Made by a program: the position numbers and the translations under genes. Under the pieces are notes generated by a model. That model did no database searches and was not told the origin of the DNA. It worked only from the letters and a program-made list of their open reading frames with translations. Below are positions 1-9,953 of a stretch of DNA of 64,000 nucleotides, piece by piece (within the stretch, counting starts at the first letter, position 1; every line of letters begins with the position of its first letter). The stretch is taken from contig NZ_CANMNK010000006.1 in the NCBI RefSeq assembly GCF_947499265.1, forward strand, positions 186,001-250,000, read 5' to 3'. Source of the DNA: an uncultured Roseobacter sp. GTDB taxonomy: Bacteria > Pseudomonadota > Alphaproteobacteria > Rhodobacterales > Rhodobacteraceae.

Positions 1-1
1 A

Positions 2-460
2 GGTGACAGCAAGGAGCGGCCGGAGACCCGCCGTACTTTGGCGCAACTGAAGATGTCAGGCCAGCTTCGCTATGGCATCACGACTCTGATCCCGAGCATT
101 CTGGCGTCATACGCGACGGACGATGTGTCACCGCGCGGGGGCGGATCGCTTCCGGAGCAGGGCATTCGGCTGCGCCAGATCAAGATGAGGTTGGGCTTTC
201 GACACACGCTGCGCCAGATGAACGGAGCCCCTTTCACTCTGAATGGCGGCGGCGCGCTTTCGAGCACATCGACCCGCCGCTATGGCAGCGACGCATTGGC
301 GACGCCGAACCAACGCGACGGTCACGGTCGGGTGAATCTGGGCGTCAGCTATTTCACGCAGGCGGGTGGCGCGATTGTGATCGACAGCTTTGTGGATGGT
401 CTGGGTGCATCTACCTCCCAGAATTATGGCCTGAAGGCTGCGTTCAATATCCGGTTTTGA
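2..460 (+). CDS. C-terminal fragment of an outer-membrane beta-barrel/autotransporter-like protein (5' truncated by window edge)
   Basis: Frame is open from base 2 to the stop at 460; alternating hydrophobic strands and terminal ...AAFNIRF with C-terminal Phe, typical of outer-membrane barrels. Confidence 0.45.
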   Translation, partial: GDSKERPETRRTLAQLKMSGQLRYGITTLIPSILASYATDDVSPRGGGSLPEQGIRLRQIKMRLGFRHTLRQMNGAPFTLNGGGALSSTSTRRYGSDALATPNQRDGHGRVNLGVSYFTQAGGAIVIDSFVDGLGASTSQNYGLKAAFNIRF

Positions 461-1242
461 CCGGCCTGCGACAGTGTTCAATGTTCCAGTAGGATTTGAT
501 TTTGAACGCCTCAATTGCGTCAAACCTCATGGGCGGAATAGGGCTCAGCCATCCTTTTCTCAGACAGCAACAGCAAACAGACCCGCGAAGAACTGACCTC
601 GTAGAGAGCCCTCTTAGTTGTTTGTACAGCAACCCTTCACTCGGCGATGGTCGCTGTTGGCCAACAGATGCGCAAATCTCTTTCTACGAGTGGCGGATGG
701 AAGACGAACCGGTACTGACGGTGTTCAAGGCGCTCCTAACTTCGTCCAAAGCCGATAACCTTGTTTTGAACGCCCAATTGGACCCAGAGCGCTTTAGGCT
801 CTGGCCCGCCAAAGATCGATCAACAACGCATATTTAGGTCGCAACATGGACATGCAGGCGCGATTGCCAATCCACCAATCAGCACCCTAAAAGACCAAAT
901 GCGCTTGATCTTCCTGGCCTGAAAGGTGGCTCATTCACAGGGGCGCAAATTGAAAAATCCCCCGAAGAATTGAGCGACACCGCGCTTCGCGCAAAAGAAT
1001 TCAGGTTTCCACAACTTGTCCACTCGCCGACCTCGGATGCACTGCAGCATCTTCACCCATGGGGGCGACCGGCGTGCAACGGCCCAAACCAGATACTGAT
1101 TTTGCCTGTCAGCGCCGCAATGCAGCTTAACCAAAGCGGATTTTTGGCTCCTAGATTTTTGCTATCTGTTTCTCCTCGCCGCTAACCTCGCATCTTCGAG
1201 CTCAAAGAGCTCACATCAATGCAATTCAGCCACTTCTTGAGG

Positions 1243-2069
1243 CTAAATAGCATGCCTAGGCTCATTCAGCTGCAATGCAATGGGACCGGTATCTTCGTCG
1301 GCCTCACCAAACCCTTTAGACACCGGCAAATCAGGTAGGCTTGCCGTACGTTTCTGCAAAGCGCGGCCGATCACAACTCGCCTGATTTCAGTGGTTCCGT
1401 CCACGATCCGCAGCATCTGCGCCAGGCGGAACAGACGGTCCAGACCGTAGGGTTGCAACAGCCCCCTGCCACCCAGACCCTACGCACAGGTGTTGGCCGC
1501 CTTCACTGCGGCGTCGGGCAGAAACCGTTTGGCGTGCGCGGCCATCAACGGCCCCTCTGGTGTGCCAAGCGCCTCGGCGGCTTTGCGATAGAGCAACCGG
1601 GAGAGCCCGAGATCGGCCGTGACCTCGCCCAGCATCCGCTGGATGCCGTCCAGATCAAGGCTACGGCCACTGAACATCTTGCGGTTCTTGGAATAGAACA
1701 GCGCGGTATCCAGCGCAGCTTGCATCAGCCCGACGCAATCGAGAAACGCGCGACGTCGATCGCCATGAGCGCGCCCTGAAAGCCCTGACCGATGGGCAGG
1801 ATGATGTTGTCGTCGCTGACGGCAACCTTGTCGAGATATATCTCGGACATGGGCGGGAAGTTGTAAGACGGCGTCTCATACATCGGGCCGAAGCTGATCC
1901 CCGGCGCATCATCCGGAACGGCGATCATGGCCATATCCTTGTGGCCGCGTGCGTCGCTGGTCTTCACGACGGTGAAATAGATGCCGGCCTCCCCCGAGAG
2001 GCTGACCCAGGCTTTCGCACCGCTGGTGGTCCATGTGCCATCGCCATCGTTCGTGGCGCGAGTGTACAT
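1243..2069 (-). pseudogene. Acyl-CoA dehydrogenase remnant split over three minus-strand ORFs
   Basis: ORFs 1725-2069 (TRATNDGDGTWTTSGAKAWVS...), 1480-1725 (...FSGRSLDLDGIQRMLGEVTADL...) and 1243-1458 (...QMLRIVDGTTEIRRVVIGRAL) are consecutive acyl-CoA dehydrogenase segments in different frames; the N-terminal domain is missing. Confidence 0.75.
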
Positions 2070-2473
2070 CTACAATAGGCAACTCAACCAGCGGCAGCGC
2101 GACGCAACCATAGTAGAGATCGCCGCCGGCATCGTTGTCGAAGAACCGTCAGAAGATCAGCCGATGAATGAGCTTCGGGGTTGGGCCATCGAGCGGCTCG
2201 TGATTCATGGTGACCTGGGTGAGCAAGCGGCGGCTGAATTGAGGGAAACCGCTCTTCCACGGTCACAGGTCGCCTTCGAGGTCGATCACTCCTTGTTGGA
2301 GCTTGCTTTAATGGATGCGCTGCCCTCGCTTCGGGCATAGTTCAACTCCATCGCGAGGGGTGTCGGGAATCCGGCCATTTCGCCTCGATGACTCATTGCC
2401 AATGGGCGCCCGTCCAGAAAACCTTGGCAGTTTCTGAGGGATCGGCGGGGAGCGGGACGCAAACACCGGTCGG

Positions 2474-4231
2474 GTGGCACAAATCCGCACAGAGCATCCA
2501 GCCTGCTATCTCTCCAAACTATCTATGGTAGCATCGGGAAGTTCTACATTGTCTAAGAGGGCGACCTTGGCGCAACCCGTGCAAGAAGTTTCATTGGCGT
2601 GGTTTACGCCAACCCTCCGGCGGTACCTCTTCTTCTTCATCGAACTCTTGCTGCTGGCGGCCTTCGTGCGCCTGCTTCGGCTGGTTGAACCCTTTATTTT
2701 TCAAGTGGTTATCGATCGTATCCTGCCGTTTCAGCGCGAAGCATCCCTCATTGTCATCGTCGTTATTTTCCTTGCGGTCACCGCCTTTCAGGTCGCATTT
2801 TCCCTGCTGTCGAATTTGGTGGGGCTGCGCTCTGCCAATCGCGTTACCTATGATCTGGGGCGCAAGATCATTCGCAGCCTGCTCACCCGGCCTTATGCGC
2901 ATTTCCGTCAATGGGACGTGGGCGAGAATATTGCGCGGATCAATGAAACCGACACCATCCGGCATTTCCTTGTCGGCGCCAGCATTTCCGGCCTGCTCGA
3001 TGTCAGCTTTGCGTTTCTCTACATCGCGGTGCTCTACACGCTATCGCCGACGCTGACCGCCATCATCCTGATTTCCATGCCGGTTCAGGTGCTTGTCTAT
3101 TTTTCCTTCGGTCCGATCCTGAGGCACGCGCTGCAGAACCGGTTCGATTCCGGGGCGCGGCATCAGTCAAATCTGGTGGAACGGATTTCGGGGATTTCCG
3201 TCCTCAAGGCCGTGGGCGCGGAAGAGGAAAGCTACCGACTGCTCAGTGGATCGCTGCGCCGACGTCTGGTGGCCGATTACCGTGTCGGATATCTGCAGGC
3301 GGTCAACCTCAACATCGTGTTCGCCGTCAATCAGACGATCACCATTGCGATCATCTATGTGGGGGCCAATCTGGTCTTTACGCAGGAACTGACGCTTGGC
3401 CAATTGATCGCCTTTCACCTCATCGCGTCGCGCGTGTCCGAACCGATCATCAATTTCTCGGCGATCTGGGAGGACTGGCAGAAAATTCGCATATCGCGGC
3501 GGCGTCTGGCTGACATCGTTCTGACCAAACCCGAACCCTTTGGGGAGCTGCCCCGTCTGCCGGATGTGGTCGAGCCGAGGCTTGACCTGGTTGATGTGAC
3601 CTTTGGCTACGACCCGGCCAAGCCGGTGATCAAGAATTTCTCATTGCAGGTCGCGCCCTACAGCATGGCGCTGATCGTGGGGCCGTCGGGTGTTGGCAAA
3701 TCGACCTTTGGCCGCTTGGCATCTGGCCTGGAGGTCCCGGACGACGGCAAAGTGGTTCTTGGCGGTCATGACATCGCAAAGTTCGATCCGCAAAGCGTGC
3801 GTGAAAACCTCGTCTACGTGCCGCAAACGACCTATCTCTTCAACGGATCCATCCGTGACAATCTGCTGTTGGGACGCGACGATATCGATGAGGCGGAGAT
3901 GTGGGCGGCCCTTGATGCCGCCCGCGCCGGTGATTTCATCCGTCAGATGGCGGGCGGGCTCGATGCCTCGGTGGGGGAGCGTGGCAGTGGTCTGTCCGGC
4001 GGTCAGAGCCAACGGGTTGCCATCGCCCGCGCCTTTCTGCGCGCGCCCCGAGTGATGATTTTGGATGAACCGACCAGCGCGCTCGATGGCGCCACTGAAG
4101 CCCATATCGCCGACACGCTTGATGCGCTGCGCGCGCGGATGTCGCTGATCGTTATCACGCATCGCCCCGAGATTTTCAGACAGCCCGACAAGATGATCGA
4201 CTTTGGAGGCGTCGATGAAAAGCTGGATTGA
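2474..4231 (+). CDS. HlyB-type ABC transporter, TMD-NBD fusion without an N-terminal C39 peptidase domain
   Basis: HlyB-like TMD (FFQVVIDRIL-type), Walker A GPSGVGKST, signature LSGGQSQR, Walker B VMILDEPTSALD. Confidence 0.9.
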   Translation: MAQIRTEHPACYLSKLSMVASGSSTLSKRATLAQPVQEVSLAWFTPTLRRYLFFFIELLLLAAFVRLLRLVEPFIFQVVIDRILPFQREASLIVIVVIFLAVTAFQVAFSLLSNLVGLRSANRVTYDLGRKIIRSLLTRPYAHFRQWDVGENIARINETDTIRHFLVGASISGLLDVSFAFLYIAVLYTLSPTLTAIILISMPVQVLVYFSFGPILRHALQNRFDSGARHQSNLVERISGISVLKAVGAEEESYRLLSGSLRRRLVADYRVGYLQAVNLNIVFAVNQTITIAIIYVGANLVFTQELTLGQLIAFHLIASRVSEPIINFSAIWEDWQKIRISRRRLADIVLTKPEPFGELPRLPDVVEPRLDLVDVTFGYDPAKPVIKNFSLQVAPYSMALIVGPSGVGKSTFGRLASGLEVPDDGKVVLGGHDIAKFDPQSVRENLVYVPQTTYLFNGSIRDNLLLGRDDIDEAEMWAALDAARAGDFIRQMAGGLDASVGERGSGLSGGQSQRVAIARAFLRAPRVMILDEPTSALDGATEAHIADTLDALRARMSLIVITHRPEIFRQPDKMIDFGGVDEKLD

Positions 4232-5561
4232 GCCTGAAACCGAAGGCGACAACCGCATTGCATCGGGGTTGGTGCATGTGACGATCTGGACATTGCTGCT
4301 TGCGCTTCTTGCGGCTTTTGCGCTGTCCTACTTCCTGCGCGTAGAGATTGTCGCGCAGGGCGAAGGGCGGGTTGTGCCCGCCGGGCGCGTGCAGATCATA
4401 CAGCCGGAATTCGACGGTAGCGTTGCGGCGATCCCCGTCAGCAACGGGCAGATCGTCCAGCGAGGGGATGTGCTGATCGCCCTTGATGATACCGCGATCA
4501 AGGCACAGCTGGGGATCCTGACACAGCAGCGCCGCCGGCTGCTTGTCGAAACGGCGCGCATTGACACCGCACTGCTGATCCTGGCCGATCTGGTGCCTGC
4601 TGAACGGGATGCCGAAGTCGCGCGTGCCGCAATGCTCTATGAGGAAAAGATCGCTGGTGAAAGCTCCGCATTCGCCCGCGAGCAGGCGGCATTGCTGGAG
4701 ATCGAAATTCGACGTCTCGCCAATGAACTGGCGCGCATAGAGGCGGAGCTGGATGTCGCGACCCTGTCGCAAAGAGTAACAGAGACGCGGATCGAGAAGA
4801 TTGACGGCGCCATCAGGATACAGGCCGACCGACTTGGCATGCAGCAAAGCCTGAGTGACCGCGGGGTCGGCAGCAGGACCCGCTATCTGGACGAGCTGGA
4901 CGAGCTGCGGCAGCTGGAGAAGGAGCGCGAGGTCCAAAGCAACCTGCTAGCGGTGGACGCGCGCAAACTGGCGCTGCTGCAGAGCGAGGAAGCTGTCGTA
5001 AGGGCCGATACCCATAATATTCTGTTGGCACGCCGGGCCGAAATCATCGCGCTGCTGGAAGAGTTGGAACAACGGGTCCTGGTTGAGCAACGCGCGCTTC
5101 AGGGCACGGAGGTGCGCGCGCCGGTGGACGGGGTGGTCGATCAGCTGGGCATCTATACCATCGGCGGGGTGGTTGCGCCGGGACAGGAGCTGATGCGCAT
5201 TGTGCCTGAAGACCAGCCCGTGGAAATTGAGGCCCGCTTTCAGAACTCTGACATCGGTCGACTGGTGCCGGATCTGGCGGCGAACATCAAATTGGCGGCC
5301 TATCCCTCCGAGCGATACGGCTATCTCTCCGGCACGGTGGCCAGCGTGTCTGCGGATGCGGTGGAATTCACGCCGGGTGAGTTGGCCTTTACCGCCAAAA
5401 TTGTCCCCGGCGCGCGGTATCTGGAGCAAAACGGGCAACGTCACCCCATCAAACCCGGCATGACCGCGCAGGTGGATGTGATCACTGGCGAGCGGCGATT
5501 GATCAGCTATTTCTTCGAACCCGTCTTACGCGTGTTTCAAAACAGTCTTCGCGAGCAGTAA
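4215..5561 (+). CDS. HlyD-family membrane fusion protein / exporter adaptor
   Basis: Single N-terminal TM, biotinyl-lipoyl-like segment (VVPAGRVQIIQPEFDGSVAAIPVSNGQIVQRGDVLIALD), long coiled coil; overlaps the ABC gene. Confidence 0.88.
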   Translation: MKSWIEPETEGDNRIASGLVHVTIWTLLLALLAAFALSYFLRVEIVAQGEGRVVPAGRVQIIQPEFDGSVAAIPVSNGQIVQRGDVLIALDDTAIKAQLGILTQQRRRLLVETARIDTALLILADLVPAERDAEVARAAMLYEEKIAGESSAFAREQAALLEIEIRRLANELARIEAELDVATLSQRVTETRIEKIDGAIRIQADRLGMQQSLSDRGVGSRTRYLDELDELRQLEKEREVQSNLLAVDARKLALLQSEEAVVRADTHNILLARRAEIIALLEELEQRVLVEQRALQGTEVRAPVDGVVDQLGIYTIGGVVAPGQELMRIVPEDQPVEIEARFQNSDIGRLVPDLAANIKLAAYPSERYGYLSGTVASVSADAVEFTPGELAFTAKIVPGARYLEQNGQRHPIKPGMTAQVDVITGERRLISYFFEPVLRVFQNSLREQ

Positions 5562-5574
5562 TGCAGCTTCAGCG

Positions 5575-6624
5575 TCACGCACAGGGTCGCAGGTCGCGCA
5601 TGGCGCGCGCGAACCCGCCCGCGTCCTGTTCGATCTGGCGAAAACAGACCTCTGCAAAAATATCCAGACACCGAATTTCATCAGCACTCAAATGATGCTC
5701 AGCCTCAATCGACTGGGCAACCGGAAGGGCGGTTTTCTGCATCTGTTCAAAGGCGCTGACCAAAGGCGCCCCTTTGAAAAAGGCTTCGTCCGTGCGTGCC
5801 GCGTCGTCCGAAAACGTTGTCGCAATGCGTTCCGCAAGCTTGACATCAAGCGCCAGCGCGGTCCGCTGCTGACGCGGGCGGGCTGTCAGCAGGGAGGGGA
5901 TGTTCCAGCCAAAGGCATCCGCGCCGGGGACCTTTTTGCCGCCCGTTCGGGCGCGCCAATTTTTATGAATGTGCCGCAGCATAGCCAGATCTTCCAGACA
6001 TAACCCCTCATTCTCGCGTTGCGGCACCCCCCGAAGATCGGGCGCGTCGAAGGCTGTGTTAAAGAAGTCCCGCACAACGCAACCCGCTGTCAGATCTGCG
6101 CTGCTGAAGGGTCGCAGGATGAACCGGTCTCCGAAAACGGCGCGCCATTTGCCAAAGCGCGGCGCGTAGAAAAGATCGCCGCGCCGGGTGAGGTGACCGA
6201 GAAAGTCGGGCAGGCTGCCGATGTAATCACCTTTCTTGATGTTCTCGGCGTATCCCGACAACAGCCGTGCGCCATGGGGACGCACGTAGGCGATCACCGT
6301 CAGACCTGGAAGCCATTGCGCCAGATACCGCTCCAGATAGTTGGCAAGCACTTCAGGATCGACAAATTCAGCCATCTCCGCTGAGATGACGGCGACCTCG
6401 GCTTTGGCGCCAGCCAGCGTCCGCGCGGCGTCGGCAAAGACCTGGTCGGCCGAGCAGGCGTCAATGGGATCCAGCAGCGGGTCGACCAGAAAATTATGGT
6501 TCACCCGCGCCCCGTAAAAAAGCGAGGGGGCTGCACTTTCGGCCTCCGCGGCCCGCAGCGCGGCCTGGATTGAGGTGGTGCCGGTTTTGCAATCGCCCAC
6601 ATGCAGGATCAAACGATTTACCAT
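5575..6624 (-). CDS. Sulfotransferase-like P-loop protein
   Basis: N-terminal LILHVGDCKTGTTSIQ resembles the 5'-phosphosulfate loop of sulfotransferases (HxGxxKTGTTSLQ); start chosen at internal ATG 6624 (MVNRLILHVGD). Confidence 0.6.
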   Translation of the reverse strand: MVNRLILHVGDCKTGTTSIQAALRAAEAESAAPSLFYGARVNHNFLVDPLLDPIDACSADQVFADAARTLAGAKAEVAVISAEMAEFVDPEVLANYLERYLAQWLPGLTVIAYVRPHGARLLSGYAENIKKGDYIGSLPDFLGHLTRRGDLFYAPRFGKWRAVFGDRFILRPFSSADLTAGCVVRDFFNTAFDAPDLRGVPQRENEGLCLEDLAMLRHIHKNWRARTGGKKVPGADAFGWNIPSLLTARPRQQRTALALDVKLAERIATTFSDDAARTDEAFFKGAPLVSAFEQMQKTALPVAQSIEAEHHLSADEIRCLDIFAEVCFRQIEQDAGGFARAMRDLRPCA

Positions 6625-6637
6625 CGGCGACGGCAGT

Positions 6638-7963
6638 TCATACCCGTGCCAGCGAAATGTTCCGGACCCGTCGGGCCGAACCATCGGCGTTGCGGACAAT
6701 GGCCAGAATACGGTCTGAGTTTTTGAAGAGCGGCATCGTATGCATGTGCCGGAGCAGGGCGCGGGTGTGGTGCTTTTCGCTATAGAAATCGTTGACAAAG
6801 AGGCGCGACCCCGCCCGCCATTCATGCAGATCGAGGGCGCGTCCGCAGCCTACCACATCATCGGCCACCGGCGTCGACAGAAAGGCCCAGCTGAAGATGG
6901 CAGGGACAACGTGGCCCTGGCCTGGGCTGAGGTAACATTGGCGCAGGATCAGCGGTGGCAGCACCTCGCGCCGGAAAAAGGAATGAAATTTGAGGTGACG
7001 GTGATAGCTCGACCGGCTGTAGGCTGCGAGGCAATCGGCCAGCTCCACAAAGACCCGGCGCCAGGCAAAGACCTCGCCTGCCGCAATCGGTGCAATACTG
7101 GACTGATCGCCAAGTGCGGCGAGATAGCCAGAGTTGTCCTTACCCAGCAGCTCGGCGGCGGCCTCCGCGACGCTGACGTCCGGCCCCCCGGTACAGAGCC
7201 GGTGGAGGATTTCGCGGCCCAGGGTCTGATCCGGGCGCGCGGCGTCAGCGTGGTCGTAAATTCGAGCCATCCACCGATCCAAATACCTCTTTGCATGGCC
7301 ATGAACCGCCTCGAGCGTCATGGGGTCCCGTTTTAGCAGGTCTGGCAGGTCGGCCAGCGTCAGCCCCTGTCGCAGTTCCAGCGCGCAACAGCGCGCGATG
7401 GGGTAGAGCGCATCGGGGTTCAGCTCCGATGCTTGACCAAGCATGAGCTGCAGATCGGTGTTGCGCGGTCCTAGATAGAGGCCGTTGTAATAGGCTGCTT
7501 CCAGCCATGTTCTGCCTTCGGCAGATAAGGCGCCCGTCTCGACCAGATGATCGGCAAAAAGCAACTCGCCGACAAAGGCAACGACCTCACGCCACAACGT
7601 GGGGGATCTGTCATAGGCAGGCTGCATCATGTGTAGGCCATGGGTGACCTCGTGAGCGAGCAATATGATGTGTCGCCACTTCGTCGTTTTAGGTGCACGT
7701 ATTACAACGCGCCCGTCAAGCTGTCGGGTATTTGCCCGATCTGATGCGTCAGGGGTGTGCTGAAATTCGATTACCTTGCCGAGTTGACCTGTACATTCGG
7801 CCAGTGCGCCGCCCGCAGTAGCGAAATGGGTCAGTAGAAGCGTCCCTGCGTCGCCAAAGTCCTGACCCGTATCTTCCCAGGGCGGCGCGTAGGAGATCTC
7901 GTAATAGGCGACATCAATTTGCCGGGACAGTTGGTCCAATTGGGTGAGAAGCGGCTCAGTCAT
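6638..7963 (-). CDS. HExxH-motif protein, putative zinc metalloprotease/hydrolase
   Basis: HIILLAHEVTHGLHMM motif; start (MTEPLLTQ) overlaps the stop of the upstream gene. Confidence 0.6.
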   Translation of the reverse strand: MTEPLLTQLDQLSRQIDVAYYEISYAPPWEDTGQDFGDAGTLLLTHFATAGGALAECTGQLGKVIEFQHTPDASDRANTRQLDGRVVIRAPKTTKWRHIILLAHEVTHGLHMMQPAYDRSPTLWREVVAFVGELLFADHLVETGALSAEGRTWLEAAYYNGLYLGPRNTDLQLMLGQASELNPDALYPIARCCALELRQGLTLADLPDLLKRDPMTLEAVHGHAKRYLDRWMARIYDHADAARPDQTLGREILHRLCTGGPDVSVAEAAAELLGKDNSGYLAALGDQSSIAPIAAGEVFAWRRVFVELADCLAAYSRSSYHRHLKFHSFFRREVLPPLILRQCYLSPGQGHVVPAIFSWAFLSTPVADDVVGCGRALDLHEWRAGSRLFVNDFYSEKHHTRALLRHMHTMPLFKNSDRILAIVRNADGSARRVRNISLARV

Positions 7964-9770
7964 CCGCATCGATTGCCGGTAGGCGGCCGAAAGGGTCAGG
8001 CAGGCCGATTTCATTGCAGAGCTGTGTGATGTCACGGGCCAGATGGTCATCGGAGCAGGCCGCATTTTGTCCACCTTCGCGCAAGTAAAGCGCGCGATCC
8101 AGCAGGTGGCGCAATCGGGAAGCCAGAGAGCCAGGCACCTGCGCAAGCTGTTCCTGCGCCCTTGCGTCTGTCCCGCCATACCGGGCTGCGGCCCGCGCCA
8201 GCATGGACCGCGCTGCCTTGAAAAGATAGCTTGCCGCCTGCTTTTCAGCGGGCGGCGCGAGGCCTTCGTAAAGGCTCAGGCCTTCCCACCAGGATGTCGC
8301 CTCGGGCAATGCCTTCAAAAGCCAAGGCGGTCGTGACCCGCCCGCACCGGGCATGCGCAATTGCGACCATTCATTGGCGTCGCGTGAATGTCCGGTCGGT
8401 CCGGTCAGGTCCCGCTCTGTCGGGCGCGCTTGCGATCCCTCAGCGGGCACGTCAAGCAGGTTCAGCATGTCGCATAGCAACGCTTCCCGACCGGGATGAC
8501 CCTCGGGGTGATCAACGGATGAAAATTCGAAATCCACGTCGCTTTGCCGCGACATCACCGCCTGACCGGCAGAGCCGCGCAAGAGCAGATCGGCCTGCGG
8601 CAGAAACGGGAATGCAAACTCAATCGCTGCCGCCAGCCGGATCAGCAGCTGATCCATAGAGGCCGATCTGTCCACCGCGGCCTGCCAGCCCGTCGCGGCT
8701 GAAAGCGCGGCATATTCGGCATGGCATTTGCCGAGTTTTCTGCAGTGATCCCGCGTCAAACCGTCCAGAATGCACAGCAGCAGCGCGCGCTGTTCTGTGC
8801 GTCCAAAGCCCTTCCCGAACGATTTGATCCTTGCGGAGAGATCTGCGTTCAAACCGACGAAATCATCCGCATTCTCACGACGCAGGCGCGCCATCGCAAA
8901 GGTCACAAAGACCGAAACGGGCTGCGGCAGATGTTCGTCCAGAAAATGTCCGACGTCCATCGGGGTCATTTCGCCATCGGGCCGGTGCGCCAGCGGACTT
9001 TCCGCCACAATGGTGGCATCGTCGCTCAACCCCAGCAGCGTGTCCAGATCGCAACAGCCATCCGCCAGCCTGACGAAGCACCTTTCGAAATTATCGATAT
9101 CGGTGGGCGAGGTGGTCGCAGGGATCGGTATAGATGCGATACAGCGATCAAGCGGGCCGCCACTTGGGAAACGCTGCAGCCAGTTCAACCGCCATTTCAG
9201 CCGAATGCATCGTCGCAAGGTGCCGCAGGGTTCATCGTGGAAAAAAGTATCTTCCAGATCAATGAGATGCAGCTTTTTTCGGGCGCTGTCCAAGATCAGG
9301 TTGCGCGGTGCGAACCCTTTCCATTCGACCCCCGTCTTGCGTAATGTCGCGATCAGTTCGACCATGAGCTGCGCTAGATCGGGCGTCACCACATCCTTGC
9401 CTGCCTGATGCAACGTCGGGCCGAGATTCGGGGCCGTCAGCGCAAGCCGCCCATCCGCGAGCGGCACCACTTCGGGTACGCAGACACAAAGCTGCCAACC
9501 GCCAAGATGCAGACCGTTAAGCCGCGCCGCAGCCTCCCGAGCGTTGTGAAATTCCATCAGCGCTTTGTGAGCGGCACCGGCCTTCGCAACTCGGATTACA
9601 CCATCGTATTGGAAGTGCCGAAAGCGGTCGTCCGTGCCGAAGACATCCGTGTCCCGCACGCACTGAAAATGCGTGCCCTTTGCCTCGAAGGCGGCGATTA
9701 CATGATGCGCGAGATCGGAGTTTTGCGCAGCGGAGACTGCATTGGCAAAAATGTAATCCCTATGAAACAC
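7956..9770 (-). CDS. Two-domain protein: protein kinase/APH-like N-terminus plus nucleotidyltransferase-like segment
   Basis: GFAPRNLILDSARKKLHLIDLEDTF resembles a kinase/APH catalytic loop plus DFE-type metal site; GSAGQAVMSRQSDVDFEF resembles the GS-x-DxD signature of nucleotidyltransferases. Confidence 0.55.
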   Translation of the reverse strand: MFHRDYIFANAVSAAQNSDLAHHVIAAFEAKGTHFQCVRDTDVFGTDDRFRHFQYDGVIRVAKAGAAHKALMEFHNAREAAARLNGLHLGGWQLCVCVPEVVPLADGRLALTAPNLGPTLHQAGKDVVTPDLAQLMVELIATLRKTGVEWKGFAPRNLILDSARKKLHLIDLEDTFFHDEPCGTLRRCIRLKWRLNWLQRFPSGGPLDRCIASIPIPATTSPTDIDNFERCFVRLADGCCDLDTLLGLSDDATIVAESPLAHRPDGEMTPMDVGHFLDEHLPQPVSVFVTFAMARLRRENADDFVGLNADLSARIKSFGKGFGRTEQRALLLCILDGLTRDHCRKLGKCHAEYAALSAATGWQAAVDRSASMDQLLIRLAAAIEFAFPFLPQADLLLRGSAGQAVMSRQSDVDFEFSSVDHPEGHPGREALLCDMLNLLDVPAEGSQARPTERDLTGPTGHSRDANEWSQLRMPGAGGSRPPWLLKALPEATSWWEGLSLYEGLAPPAEKQAASYLFKAARSMLARAAARYGGTDARAQEQLAQVPGSLASRLRHLLDRALYLREGGQNAACSDDHLARDITQLCNEIGLPDPFGRLPAIDADD

Positions 9771-9953
9771 GGTGAGACGCTAGCTCCGACAGAATTGACC
9801 AGCGGACTATGGCCCGCGCCCCAGAACGGATCAAGCTGACCGATCCGCGTTCAGCGGTCATCCGCTTCCGGGTGGTGATCGCAGCATGCAACCGCTGATT
9901 TTGTTAGGCCTTGCGTCTGCAGGGCGTTCCTCATAATTGGAGGCGATATCAAC

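Noticed and set aside
6740-7336. Plus-strand ORFs across 6.0-9.4 kb (for example 6740-7336, 8721-9344)
   Set aside because: Antisense to the HExxH and kinase/NTase genes, whose motifs and coupling are better supported.
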